Notes: generated by a model not told the origin, from the letters alone. DNA of 64,000 nt from Hyposmocoma kahamanoa (GCF_003589595.1 NW_020654748.1:1181983-1245982), one strand, 5' to 3'; positions 9,301 to 24,300 are shown, numbered from the stretch's first letter. Numbers and translations are program-made.

Positions 9301-12300
9301 ATTTGGATTTTGTTTAGTGCTGCGGAGCCGCCAGGCGCGCTTGATATCCGCAGAATCAACATCCAGTTTTTGTGCTATCGCTTTTACTACATCTTTCAAA
9401 TTTTCTTGTTCTTTATATTGTATTCCTACTATTTCTATATTTTTGGATCTCTCAGTCTGCTCTAAAGATTTCACACGTATTTCTAGGGCCCCGTTTAGCG
9501 TCTCCAGGTGTACGCATCTGTTTTTTAAGTCCTGAAGTTTTCTATTTGTATCCTTCAAAATATCTAACGTATCCTGATGACACTTAAAAAGCCCATCATA
9601 CTTTTCAGCATAGAAGTTTGTGTTCTTCTGAATTTCGTACTGTAACTGGGGCGTAGCTTAGGATGCGTAGCGAGAGGTACTTTTATGAATTTAAAGTGGA
9701 ATAATCTTCAAAATATACTTTATTGTATTCTTTCACATCGTTTCGGCGTTGGGTTACAATTCAATAATGTCAAGATGCTCCATTCTTTTCTCTTACTTCA
9801 TTTTCAAAACATTCTAATTACAAAAGTATTCATTCAGCCAGTGATTCTACTCATAGAGTAGAGCCTAGACTACAGTACACAATTTCTAGCTTGTCATTGA
9901 GCTCTGTTATTATGGATTCCAAATTATCACTCTGCGATCCCAGCTTCTTTGGTGGAGCTTTGCTGGAGCATAATCCGCATTCCTTAGTACGGGCACTTAA
10001 TTCGTAATTCGGTAGACAAGTCTTGTAATATGATCCTTTGCAAGTCCTCTTACGCACAAAACTTTCTTCCTGCTTTTTAGGCAGGAATTTGGAACACTTT
10101 TTACACTGCATTCCAACGCGAATGAAAGAATGAAAAATTTCTGCCGCTAACCGGTAAAGTGGGAACTTGGCGGCAGAAATAGGTATGGTCACAGTACTGA
10201 ACGAACTCTGTCACAAGGATCTACTGCTAATAAAGATCAACAAAAGTTCAAAAACTCTTTTCTGGTAAGTCTCCTTATTAGCTTTGTGGTATTTCAAGTT
10301 CTTTATATAAAAGTAGGTACATAAACTATCAAATTGCCTATGGAGCGGGCACTTTAGTTTTAAAATTTCTATGTTAAGTACTCGTACATTTATGTTGCGA
10401 AATAATGTAGCCGAAATTGTGTACCAAATTACCTATTTTATAAAAAAACTAACAGTGTATTGTAACATAACAGACCTGTAACAAAGACGGTATGTGCTCT
10501 TCCACAAGCAACGAACATGCCTCGCTGCGGTTTTAGCCACTTAACGCAGCTGGGCCTCGTCACCTCGTCTTTGTGGCCCAGGCCAAGTTGGCCCCACGCG
10601 TTCCCGCCGAACACGAACACTCGACCATTCTCTGAAACAATATAAATTTGTTATAAACGATTATACATGGCGTCAGTATGGTAAATATTGTAGACAGGAT
10701 ATTTTGTTTCATGTAGACATTATTTTAAATTCGAAAGAAGTAATACTGCATTAAAATAATTTTATCTACATACATATCATAAATTCTCTGTAATGTGTTC
10801 AAAAACCGCAAATTACGACCAGCAAGATAAACTGTTTTGTTAGAACAAATTTCTTATCTGTGAAAATTCGATGTTATAATTACATTCAAATTTCGAACAT
10901 CTCTGAAAAACAAAACAATTTGATTCGACCTCAATTCTAATATTAGTCGAGATTCCTTTATTTTTAACCGACTTTAAAAAAGGAGGAGGTTCTCAATTCG
11001 ACTGTATGTTTTTTTTTGTATGTATGTTACGCGATAATTTGTGAACCGATTTTCATGATTCTTTTTTTGTTGGAAAGGGGGTACTTCCATATTCCCATTT
11101 CATTTTAGGTCCCATTTCATTTTGAAGAAAATCATCCACCTCGAAGGGTGCTTGTTCACGCATGAAGATTCATTTTTATAAATAGCGCCTAACTTTAATT
11201 TAGGAGCAATTACTTTAATGCTTGATTTTGCTATTTCTTCAATTCAAGGCGTTTTTCTCTGAATATACTTTGAGTAGTTTCATAGTGAGAACCTATTTTT
11301 GTTGTCTCCAGTGTCAAGTCCTGTATAGTGGCAAACTAGGGGATATTTCAATAAAACTTAGCAAATAGACGTTATTCCACGTACTTTTGAGGTCGGTTTT
11401 TTTTTAGTACCCTGTACTGAGATTATTTCCATCCTCTAAGGTCGAGATGAAGTTTTATTCGAAATGAAATGTCAATAGCAAACAATTTTGACAAATGTAA
11501 AAAAAACCTGTAGTTTTATGATGCCGATCGAAAGAGACAAATTTATAAGGATTAATTCCTACTAAGTAACATAGGTTCAATTATACAATTTATCCAAAAA
11601 AGAAACAAGCTCGACGCTGCCAATTTATCTATGTTATTTGCGATTAATTTATCATATGCTTAAAATGTGGTCCATCTTCTTGTACGCACGCAGCTTCAAT
11701 CTTTTGATAAGCTCGCTGCCTTGAGTTTTTCGTACATTATGAAGGATGTTCAAAATAATACGCCTCAATTAAGTTTTTAGCGAGATATGTGCATGTTTTT
11801 TCACATTTGACAGGATTGTTTCGCAGATGAGGCTAGCAACTTTTTAAAAGTCTTTGAATGCAGTATTACTTACTTTTTAAAATAAAATAACGTCTCTAAG
11901 AAGCTAAATATTGTATCACCAATATTTAAAGCACTTTCCCTCCGTGTTCCGTAGAAATAAAGCACACGTAACGCAGTAAAGTACACGTTACTGCTTGGCG
12001 GTAGAAATAGAAAAGATATAAGTGCTTCCTTGAACGAACTCTTACACAAGGAGCTCTACTATTGTTTACTAATTAACAGCCACATGAGATGAAACCTACT
12101 TTTCGGAGAATTACATAACTTTTCGAACGAAAGCATGGAATGTCTGACTTCAATGAGGAGATCCAAGGTTAGCAGTGGGACGTGTTCTAATTACATATTC
12201 TGTCAAAAAGGGACCATTAAAATACTGTTTAGAGATTATTTAGTTACCATGAGCCATAAGTATCAGGATAACTCATTATACTTATAGAATGAGTCATCAT

Positions 12301-15300
12301 AATACTTATGCTTCGTGGTCAAATATATGAAATCTATATTGTGTTGACTGTAGACTCATATTGGACCGTAGCTATATCCAACATCGTCTTTTCTTCATCT
12401 ATTTCAGTATATGTCCGCTGACTACTTTATTCTTAGGTTTATCAGAAATCAATCGTATAGAAAAGTTGTATTGATATAATAATGAGATAGTTTGCTTAAC
12501 TTTATATTTATTTAGGGGTTTTTATCATTATTGAACATTTCAGCCTTATTATGAAAACAATATATATAAAAACATTTGATAGAAGCCAAACAGATTACTA
12601 ACCTAATCAAGCATGTATGCAAAATCTTCGCGGCACTACTTGTTGGATGCAGACAAAACGGATTAAACGCAATATTTTGAATGCACCAAAACCAACCTGT
12701 GCAAACTGTGCTTTGGTAGGTTCCGTCCGATCACAGTCCATGAGCAAATGGTGTACCCATTCTTAGGTACTATACACACCTTGCAATTTGGAGGAAAATT
12801 TGTTTGATGGAACTGACAATTTGAACTCTACTTAATTTTACGTGGTTAAACCAATAGGTTACTAACGGCAAATAACAGCGCTGTGCTCGTCGCCACAGGA
12901 GATGGCAACGACAGGGTCGTTTTTGATGAAGAAGTGGCTGGGTTCGTTGTCGGCGAAGTGCGACTTGCCGAATGTAAATACCGCACCCGTATCTGAAAAT
13001 TAACACGAATATACATTACATGACATATATAATGGCGGCTGAGTGGGAGAACGGGTTTTTTTGTTTTGATATCAAGTGACGAACGTGTCCCTGAAGAGTC
13101 GCTCAGAGCTATAAATCACAAAGATCTATGGGGTGTGTGTGACATTACCACTGCGTCCGTAATCCTGGGGCATAAGTTGACAAGTCTCATGTGGTTTTAA
13201 CTTCACCAGCACCCTCACAGTACTCCGCAATTAAGTACAGTGGCAGTACTTCCCTGGACGAGCTCTTTCACAAGGCGTTCTACTGCTACTTAATCAACCC
13301 TATTAAGTCAGAATCGAATAGAATACGTTTATTTGCCAGAATACAGTAATGATTAAGGTCTGAAATAAAATTTGGTACATTGTATTCAACCTGCAAGCAG
13401 ATGCACAAATATTAATTTCATGTTCGGTTTCTACTGTTAATTGCACTTCAAATTAATGTAAATTTGTATTTGGAAATTCTAAGTATTCTTTATTACTATA
13501 GAAGCAATGTCTCTAAAGCCATTTTGTCAATTTTTAATTTATAAGCTTAGAATAATAACGCATAGAAACCTAGCCCGCACACGCTAAGTGAGGCAAATTG
13601 AAGCGCTCCCAAAGGGCCTACACGAGCGGGCGGGCCTTCAGTGCTCAAGGTCAACTTGCACCGCGAACAGCTCCATAATTTTAGCTAAAAATGACGAAAT
13701 GTGCGGTAAAAGAGTGTAAAAATACGTCAGACAAACATAAAATAGATACTAACATCACATTCCACAAGGAAGTAACGCGTTTCAACTTGTATTTTTATAT
13801 AAATATTCACTAAAACCGAAAATTAACCTACTACGAAAACTAGCCTACATGAATTTGATTTTTGCCTCACTTGTGACAGTTCGTTTGATATGAAACTATC
13901 ATTCTATGCGTTATTATTCTAAGTTTATAAGTATGTCCTTGCAGCAATTTAATTTCATTTGGCAAAATGTTGAAAATAATTATACACATGTTGAAGCAGT
14001 TTTACTTATAAATTACTTTATTTATGGCATCGAGGTTGGTACAAAAGATTCGTAATTTTTGTTCTAGTCTGCCTTTGATTAATTCCACCACGTGTTTTGA
14101 AATATTGAGGGTAAGTTTTGACAAATACACAGATATCCCTAATGTACATTTTGAACAACGGTTTACAGCTGTTGTCGAACCACACACCGCAGATCTCCCG
14201 AACACACTTCTTCTGAACCTTAAACGCACTTTCTACGACTACTGAATTGCCTCACAGTATAAGATCGTAGCTGAGCACAGACGAAACGTAGCCGTGATAC
14301 GTCATCAACGCTGCTTTTTCGAGAGACAGAGGTCAACAATTTGGCAGCTGTGGCGGCAAGTACCTTTAATAATAACGCATACACTCAATAATAATGCACA
14401 CACTCAACACAGCCCCGCACTAGGGAAACCCTGTGTCGCGGGTGCCATGGACACACACATAGACAACCACAAATTATACCCAACTCACGAGAGAAATAAA
14501 TGTATGCCATATAAATATTTCTCCCGGCCCGGGAATCGAACCTGGGACCTCTGCGTGGCAGTCCGGCATGGTAACCGTTCGGCCACGGAGGCAGTTAACC
14601 TTTAAGTAAGACTTCTAAGTTACATACCTTTCGCTAACGGTACGGCGAAGGAAAATAACGTGATGAAACCAATACATACAAAAAGGTTCACGACTCTTGA
14701 AAAACATGTGAATGACCTAAATCACGAGAGCCTTAGATCGGGAGGCCTATGGCCAGCAGCAGAACGTGTAATGGATAGATGACGTGTAGGTACTTTTATG
14801 AATATAAACTGGAATAATCCTTAAAAATATACTTTATTTCACTTTTTTACATGTTTTGGGTTACAAATCAATAATCTTAATATCAAGATCTTCTATTCTT
14901 TTCTCTTAGTTCATTTTCAAAGCATTCTAAATATGAATCTATTCACTCAGCCAGTGATTCTACTCATAGAGTACAGCCTAGTCTACATCCCTCTTCCTCA
15001 CAGCTGAAGGGGTGAATATTCCTAGCTGGTAGTCTACCTATGATATGCAACTTACATCGGTGATCAGCCTTTACTACAGGCTAGCCATACACTGCTCGGA
15101 AGCTATCAACTTACCAACAAGTAACCACCGAGGAGGCTATGGCTTTAGTCTGCCAAAAACCTATCTAAAAGGACAGACCATGACCACATCCTAATCAAAC
15201 AAATCAAAAAAATATAATTACTCGCTATCCTAGCTAATTAGGGAACCTGTCTAAACCCTAACACTTTATTTCAGCGACCCTAAACTGGCTGAACGATCCT

Positions 15301-18300
15301 AATAAAAATTCTAAACATCACTACTTTCTGTTTCCCTAAATAGTCTTCAACGTGCATGCTGCCACAACGACGACACAGGCTTGAGCATCCATCGGATGAC
15401 CACTGGGTTACATCAATATTGCTCTCCCAGCTGCCTCAGTCATCATCCTGCAGCTTTTCTCTTAGTTCATTTTCAAAGCATTCTAAATATGAATCTATTC
15501 ACTCAGCCAGTGATTCTACTCATAGAGTACAGCCTAGTCTACAGTACGTATATTCGTAGGTTCATTAGAATCGAGTATAAAACAGTATTTTTATACTCTG
15601 CGTTGTAGGTAGTAGTGTGACTTTACTTTGAACAGTATTCAAATATGACGCTATTGTGGAATGAAAGCTAACGTGTAGTGCCTAGAATAGAAAATGTTTT
15701 GTCATCGTTTACTCATATGGAAAGAATGGCTGTTTGTAGAAAAACGACATAAACTTTTAACGAAATTAAGTGTGGAAACGTAGGGAAAGATCACTTTGGC
15801 GTATACATATCTAATGAGATACCTACATGCCGTTAAAAAGATCAAGTAATAATAATAACGCACACACTCAACAGCCCCGCCCTACACTAAAAAATATTAT
15901 TTTCGTGTGCATAAGCGCACTTAGAACTTACGAATTTTGATTTCATCAGTAATAGGATTGAAAATTCACCGGCATAAAAGTGAAGTCGTGCAGACGATTT
16001 TAGTTGTTAGTATGTGACGTATAACATTTAAATTGGTTTATTCCCGCCTTCGCGGGCTATTCGATTGATATGACAAAACCATTTACATTATTTATATTAT
16101 TATAAATATATAATATTTGTAAAAATGACAGTATGATTTTGATCTAATTGGTTGTTAGGTTACCTCTGCAAAACACAAAATCCAGAAAGCCTTAGTACAG
16201 ACATGGTACAGACAGAGAATAAATAGTTGATATCGTTGTTATTTTTTTTATTACGAGAACTGATTTTGATATTGAACAAAATAATTACACATACTTAATG
16301 GTAGGTATTTTACATTAGAGCAAAAGAAATTTAAATTAAATAAATAAAATTTTAAATTTAAAGAAATTTAACACATTGATAACACAAATATTGTATTGGT
16401 TTTTGTCTTTGACTCGACAAGAAGAAGATTAGAGCAATTTGTTTATTTTCGTGTTTCTTCTATTTACCAAACAAATACGAGTATAATAGGTATCGTACTT
16501 TATGAAATTTCATAACAGACACAAATTTTGTGTGGAACAGAAAAAAAAACTGTGGAGTCGCCAATAGGACTAATAAATTTACAACCGGTTCCAGTACAGT
16601 AAGTATTGTATTATGTTTATACAGGATGATAAAAAACCACTGACCATTTTAAAGGAGCATACTGCATAATGGAAATATAAAATACATGTTCGGTTTTTTT
16701 TTCAAATACCTAACACATAAATAAGTTATGACGTCTCAAAGTTTTATACTTTAATTTTTCTTAACATCTTAAATTTTCATAAATTTAAGATATTAAGTAA
16801 AGATTCTAGAAATACAGTTTCCAGAATATATCGGAAATGAAGCATAAATCTTACTGTCATCTTTACAAATATTATTTATTTATAATATGTAATGTAAAAA
16901 ATGCAAATGGTATCGTCATGTCAATGAAATGGTCCGCAAAAGCGGGAATAAACTAATTTAAATGTTATTCTGCTCATAATAAGAACTAAAATCGTCTGCA
17001 CGATTTTCGCACTTATACCGATGAATTTTCAATCCTATTACTAATAAAATCAAAAGTTCTAAGTGCGCTTATGCACATGAAAATAATATTTTCTATTTTA
17101 CTGTTCAAAATAGGTAGGTAATTCGCAAACTTACCTTCGACAATTAGCCATCAATATTGATAATTTACCATGACGATTAAACAGCTCAGTCGCAAAATTC
17201 TGTCAACGACCTCTCGTCCTTACGGAGTGATAGTGACTAATTTGTGAAACAATTATATGCTTGAAGTTCCCGTGACATGCGACAGGACATGTTGTCTTTT
17301 GCGCATTAAAATGTCGTAAGTGCTAAATTCTTTTTAGCGGAATAACTCTAAAACTAAAGGGATTTTAAAAAATCCGTAACGACAATAGTCAATTATGTAT
17401 AAATATCATTAATTATCTAATTTTTGTCCTAACAACCTGCATTTCGAGAATAAATTGAAAAAATGTGAAAATTAGAGGTCATATCGTGATTTTTACCAAT
17501 CGAGGAAACTTTATTGTTCTATGTTTCTGAATATGTCGTGTAGTTACTCATACAATATTTTATTTTTAACTTTAATGTGTATTTACCGCTCTAAAATCAA
17601 ATAGAAGATTAGTAATTTTTCCTCTGCTCCCTCGTAATGGAACGTGCCCGGATTGAAGCCGACAATTTGAGCCTTGCTTAATTTTCCAGCATGCACGTGA
17701 AACACTTGATTTCAAAAATAAGGGGAGTAAGGGGACAGTATACTCCTACAGTGCGTTTTTTTAATTAGGACAGTATGAGGTCTGTGTGGCTCGGTCTCGG
17801 CCACAGATCCCATAAATACCAGGTCTGGGTATTTGCGCAGCACTTGAGAATTTACCAAGTGTATGTATTTATTATGCATTTTCAATAAATATATTATCGA
17901 GTTCTTAGGTTTTCGAGATTGTTGCACATAGGAATGAAACTATTTTTCCGGATTTAAATTGCGTATATTTGTTTTTTCGGTCCTTTTATAGGTCCCATGG
18001 TCACGGTTGACTGACCATGGGACCTATAAAGGGCCCGAAACGTCGGTTTGTTTGAAAAAACAAATATACGCGATTTAAACTCGGAAAAATAGTTTCATTT
18101 CCTAATTATATTATTTTCATTATGTTCCTAGCTTCATCGTTTTATATTATAAACAATAAGCATTATGGTTTTTATGCACTTATAATCACAGGTCAAGGTG
18201 ACAAAGACAAAGAAAATATCTGTCCAGAAACGAAATCAAGAAGTTTTGGATATAATGAAATGCCGCTGATGCAGAAAATCGACAGATTGTTAAAAGATTC

Positions 18301-21300
18301 ATTATAGCTCTGTACACAGAAGAGAATCTTTACAGAATTATAGATCATTATAGTTCTGTGTACAGAACTGCGACGTACGAGTAGCGGGCGGCGAATGATA
18401 GGTGCGGGTAGTGGGGAGTGTGGGTTGAGTCAACGTCAAAACTTTTTTGGCATGAGGGCTCTTAATCGAACCTGGGATCCTTGCGTGGCAGTCCGACATG
18501 GTAACCGTTCAGCCACGGAGGCAGTAAGTCACAAGTAATTAGGGGCGTAACAGATGTGTGTTCACAGATTTCTGCCTGACTTATACATATAAGACGTACT
18601 TTTAATTTTATAATCAAAGTCGTATTTCTTCCACGGATCTCTTCACACATACATAGGAGGCAAGGTATACAATTTCCTTGTACTACAATTTCGTAGCAAA
18701 AATTGCTAAAAAGCACATAATAAATTTAGGCCAAATTAGCATACGGAAATAAGTAATTTTTGCAAAGAAAGCATTTTTCGACCATGAAATATAAAACAAT
18801 TAGAACATTCATCACTATCAAAGTATTCAGTGACGTCAGGCAAATTATAGTTGTAAACATTACGACGCGTTTCAAAGAAAAGTACACCCTTTTGTGGAGC
18901 ACGGTAACTTCCGTTCGACCTTCGAGAAAATGTTGAAGGTTGGCTGCCCTTAATCAGACTTTTTAGATGCTATCATGTCCGAAATTAATGGTTTTCTTCA
19001 CGTTTCAATGTGCCTTGCGGTCATTAAAGCTAAATTCAATGTTTCAATTATTTTTGACCTTCAGTTGAAAGTCAGAATTAAGGGTCGTATTCTAGAACTC
19101 TACTCAATGCTCAAGTCAGGATTGCACTGGAAACACAAGCACTGGAAATACGACCCTAATGGCAGGGACTTGAGTATGATATGAATTGCTTTAAACCGTA
19201 CTCAAATCCTGACTTGAGCATTGAGTAGAGTTCTAGAATACGACCCTTAGGGTTCAGAATCCTCTACGTATTCTATTTAGTTCAGTTGATATAAAAAAAA
19301 GGGTATATGTAAAGTACTTATTGATTACATCGGTTTTCTTGTGAAATTTCGAGGTAAGTGTGTGTTTTTTTTATCGTAACCTTTTTAGGAATCGTGTTTT
19401 CACCCTGTATAGAAATCAGTGTACATCCTAAATTTTATTATATATTTTTTTTAAAGTGATTGACTCCACACTTTCACTATTGTGCAGAATCAACCAAAGC
19501 CATTTGTATCGACTCTTAAATTGGACGTAGTTAAAAAAAAGGATCCAATGCACATCCAGTCACTTCCGAGATATGGCAGTATGAAGATCAAAAGTGTTTC
19601 TCTTGTTTTATTTTCAAAACTTATAGAGTTATCTATTTATTATATGTTGGAATTTTTGCTGATCTAATGAGAGATTCGACTTTAGGAACCGTTTGGTACA
19701 CATAACTCATTATTTGATAATTTTGTGGATTGGATCCTTATTATTTAACTACGTCCAATTGTGAATGTAACTTTCATAAGTTTGCGTATCAAACATGAGA
19801 AACTAAAAGACAGCCTTGTATATAACTTACCCAAAATAGAGACGGGTAAGCAGTCAGCACTTTGGGCGGGTATAAACTTCAATTTGTATTTACGAAATTG
19901 GGATGCACGAAAAAACCTCCCCGCACTACATATCATTCCCAGCAATCGAGTATGTTACGCAGATTGCTAAATACTTTAACCGCGATGGCAAGCAAGCAAA
20001 GATTATAATGTATGCTATAGAGACGATAAGAAGAAGAATTAGGATTCTGAAGTTTTGAAATTGTGAACTAGTCGCTAACAAACATAAAACTGTTTTCAGT
20101 CTGTAAAAATATACCTAAATTTTATATAAACTCAGGCAATAGTAATAAAGCCTTAGGATCAGATAAAAATGCTGACCAGTGTAGTGTTATGGAAGGTCAA
20201 AATTAACATAATAATTTCAATGTTAACTCAACGTTTCTCGCACAATTCTCTACGCTTTTTTAAAATCTACGCGGCGTAGAACAAAGGTTTATTCATTCTG
20301 GAACAAAGCATATTTAGCAAGGTATACTTAACATTGTCGTAGGCGTGCATATAGTAAAACACGTAAATAATATGTATGTCGGAGTTAAGGCCGGAAAGGG
20401 AGGCGTCGAAGGCAGTGTTTCCTTCAACCCAGATTTAGTCAGGAATTACTTGATAATCGGGTTATTCACTCTTCATTAGCAATTCGTTCAGCCGGCGGTG
20501 AAATAGTAACGTCAACTGATTGCAATTAGTTGTTTTATGTACTTTTCGCAGTAATTAGTCCGAAAGTATGAAAAATGGATGGAGGTTACAACGGATTCTA
20601 AATATCACGCGACAAGTTCAGAGAGAGCGAGGCGGTACGTTTTCACTGTCCAAGCAACTTACACAAACAGCCCCTCTCTCCGACCATACCCAGTCTGAGC
20701 TGTCAAACTGACGTGACATTTGTAAACAAAGAAACCATGATCGATACTCATTGACTTACAATTATATGGACGTCGGGTCCGCGCTAAAAAGTGTCCGCAC
20801 TTGTAAGGCGCTAAAATCGTATACAGAGCTCCAAACTCCGCTTTAAGTCTTCATTTGTTCTACTGACAGCGCGATACTGCGATGACATTACAATTTAAAT
20901 TTCGAATCGGTTGACTTGGGACAATTTTTTCGTGTTTTTTGTATTAGACCCGTCGTCCATTTATTTGTAAGTCAATGTCGATACTACTTAAAATGATTCG
21001 TGGGTAGCCTAGTACATTGATTATCCAATAAATTACGTTGAAAGTAATAATTGGCTCCGATGTGTTGGCTCCGAATTAATCAAAGCACAACAACGAAGTG
21101 AGCGAAGCTTTCTTGGTAACCACCAACGATATCTATGTAACAAGTCTTTGGTCTCCACACAAATTTAACGTTTGAACGTTTGAACTCGGCCATTTCTCAA
21201 CTAATATGCTTGAAATCTTAGAATAATAACACCCTAAAATTGAAGCGCGCCCAAAGGGCCTACACGAGCGGGCGGGCCTTCAGTGCTCAAGGTCCACTTG

Positions 21301-24300
21301 CACTTCGAACAGCTCAAGAATTTTAGCTAAAAATGACGAAATGTGTGGTAAATGAGTGTAAAAATACGTCAGACAAACATAAAATAGATACTAACATCAC
21401 ATTCCACAAGGAAGTAACGCGTTTCATCTTGTATTTTTATATAAATATTCACTAAAACCGAAAATTAACCTACTACTAAAACTAGCCTACATGAATTTGA
21501 TTTTTGACTCAGTTGTGACAGTTCGTTTGATCAGAAACTATCATTCTATGCGTTATTATTCTAAGCTTGAAATTTGAATCTAACAGCGGTTTTGAATGGT
21601 AAGGGTGCTGGTGAAATTATAGGCACATGGGACTTGTCAACTTACGTCTCAGGGCGACAGGCGCAGTCGCAGAGCTTCTTAGATCTTTGTGATTTAAAAC
21701 TCTTAGTGCCTAGGCTATGGATAGGCGTGTCGCTTATCATCAGGTGTACAGCTTTCTCCTCCTGTTACTTGATACCTTAAAAAACCAAGGGTAGGGCGAT
21801 ATGTACTTATAAAACTAAATCAAAATACAGTTAAATAAGGTAATATTGATCTGATTTGCATAATTAATTTTACGTTGTTATAGAATATCAAATAATTAAA
21901 GTCGAAAATTGTTTGATTGTAATTTTGCTGCTGTATGTTAATGCATGTGACTAGACCAGGCTAACAAGCTTGTTTTCATCTATATGACTGTCAATTGTAG
22001 CGTATAAACTTGAAAAATACGAACCTAATTATTTTTTGTTTCCATTGAGACCATTGCATAGCATGCAAGTCCGACATTAGCATATATGAATGCTACCATA
22101 TGCATTATTTAACCTGTTTTTGTGACAATTAGGTGAATGTGGTAAAAATTTCATGCATCGGTATTTATGTATGAGGAAATAGTAAAATACTAAATAGGAA
22201 CATCGTATTTAGAAATGTAATTTGTATATGCTTTATAGCGCCTTAAAGAAATATGAGAAATCAGTTTTGTTTGTAGTCTTTGAGGAGGAAATTTTAAATC
22301 TTCAAGTAGTCACTTCTTACGCAGCAAGGTGGGTGTTTATTTGAAAACGTAGTAGCTGTGTACTAGGGTTGGGATCCCACTTTTCACTACTCGTCCATAC
22401 TTAATTTGTTTTACATTTACTGCTCAAACATGCTCAAAACCCCAAATAGCAGTAGAGCTCCTTGTGAAAGAGTTCGTCCAGAGAAGTACTGTCAACTTAC
22501 CTATTTCTACCGTCAAGCAGTAACGTGAGCATTAGTGCGTTCCGATTTTGAAAGGTAAGGGTGCTGGTGAAATTACAGGGACGTGGGACTTGTTAACTTA
22601 TGTCTCCGAGTGTCCGGCGCAGTGGCAGTGCCCCTCAGATCTAGATTTAAACCTAAGAGTAAATTGTCATGGACAGGCGTGTCGCTTACTATCAGGAGCA
22701 CTTCTTCGTCTCATCGATTGATATTATTTAAAAAAGTTTAGTACGGACACGATGCTTTAATATATAATAATTATATATAATATATAAATTAATATATAAT
22801 AGACAAATCCACTTCACGTTTAGAATTAACGCAGTGTTGATTAATCTTTATTTTAAAACGATGAGACTGTTTCCAATGTATTTTCTTGAACTGACTCGTT
22901 CACATACTGACGTCCTTTTCTACTTTCGTTGAGAACATTCTGTCTTCCAGTAGTTCCTCTGCGGTGCATAAGTATCAATATCCTTTGATATTAAAATTTA
23001 TATTAAATTGTATCTTTTAATATTTTTTTTCAATTTCCTTTCACGATCCTTAGCTCGTTTTGTAAATAATTCCTTTTTATCACTAAATTAGGCAAATAAA
23101 AATAAATATGTAAGTATAAGTTCCATTAACAAAAATTTATATCGACGGTTAAAAGGCGAATTGACTTAAGTGACATTTTGGGCGATATTTAGTTATATAC
23201 ATAATTAGAATCAGCGAATTTTTCCTCGTCGATTGATTTATGTTTCATTGTAATGAAGCACTCTTGGTGTTTAATTCCATCGCGAATTCGAGGGTCATAT
23301 CCTACATCATAATTTCAAGCTTAGAAAGGTATCAAGCGACATAACTTTCTCAGTTTTTTTTAGATAGGAATATTAGTCTAATAAGTTCATAATTCATCTT
23401 CGTGTCTATTCAGCCTTTACACCTTTTTTTTTGGAGTAAATGTATAAGAAAAAGAAGACTATTCGTAACACGAGATACTCGTACAATAAAGTTGCAAATG
23501 AAATTACCATACACGCGTATTTTTAGAGTCAAGACTTTGAGTACGGATTAAAGTGTTTTGATTTAAGATGCACATTAATCTTTTCTCTATTTTGCTGCTG
23601 CCTTCAATTACTTCCAAATTTCACAAATTGTAACAACAATGTAAAAATAACAAGTGTGGTGTAAAGAATCCAATAACTGTCACTTTAAATTCAATTATTG
23701 GGCACGCTTGATTACATGGGTTACATAGGTTTTTTTAATATTGTGCTGATAATGCTACACAATAACTACTTTTCAATGTCACAATGTAAAGGTAACGACG
23801 GAAATATATAAAAAAAGCAAATTTAGATTTTTAACTGCCTCCGTGGCCGAGCGGTTACCATGCCGGACTGCCGCGCAGAGGTCCGATTTCCGGGCCGGGA
23901 GAAATATTTGTATGGCCTACATTTATTTCTCTCGTGTGTTTGGGTGTAATTTGTGGTTGTCTATGTGTGTGTCCATGGTACCCGCGACACAGGGTTTCCC
24001 TAGTGCGGTGCTATGTTGATTGTGAGCGTTATTATTATTAGATGGAAGTAACTAATGATTGTCACTTTAAATTTAATTGTAGGCACACGTAATTTGCTCT
24101 AATATTTTTTCATTACAATGGTGCCAGTATTTAAAACCACGACTATTGAAATAAAAAAAATCCTATAGGTTAAACCAGAAACAGTTTCTTTGTTATTCTA
24201 ACTACCACTTAAAGTTGATTGCTTAGTTTAAATATCTGACCTGAATATTCTGTGCGGGGAAATGGAAAATCGATACGAATATATGTCAAAGAACCTTAGT

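Noticed and set aside
12770..13006. A 78-codon open frame on the - strand over RPGR exon 2
   Set aside because: It is shifted by one base relative to the conserved RCC1 frame and reads through both splice sites. The exon frame giving TGAVFTFGK and CGDEHSAV is the real one.
17925..18110. The CCGAAACG-containing palindrome considered as a hammerhead ribozyme
   Set aside because: GAAA and GTC-like pieces are present but I could not find the CUGAUGA core with pairing stems in the right order, so the claim is unsupported.
23834..23905. tRNA-gene-like heads with box A and box B (also at 2240, 14530, 32340, 41424, 44237, 50630)
   Set aside because: Each is followed by a shared non-tRNA body, is present in several copies with mutations, and does not close a proper cloverleaf stem, so they are SINEs.
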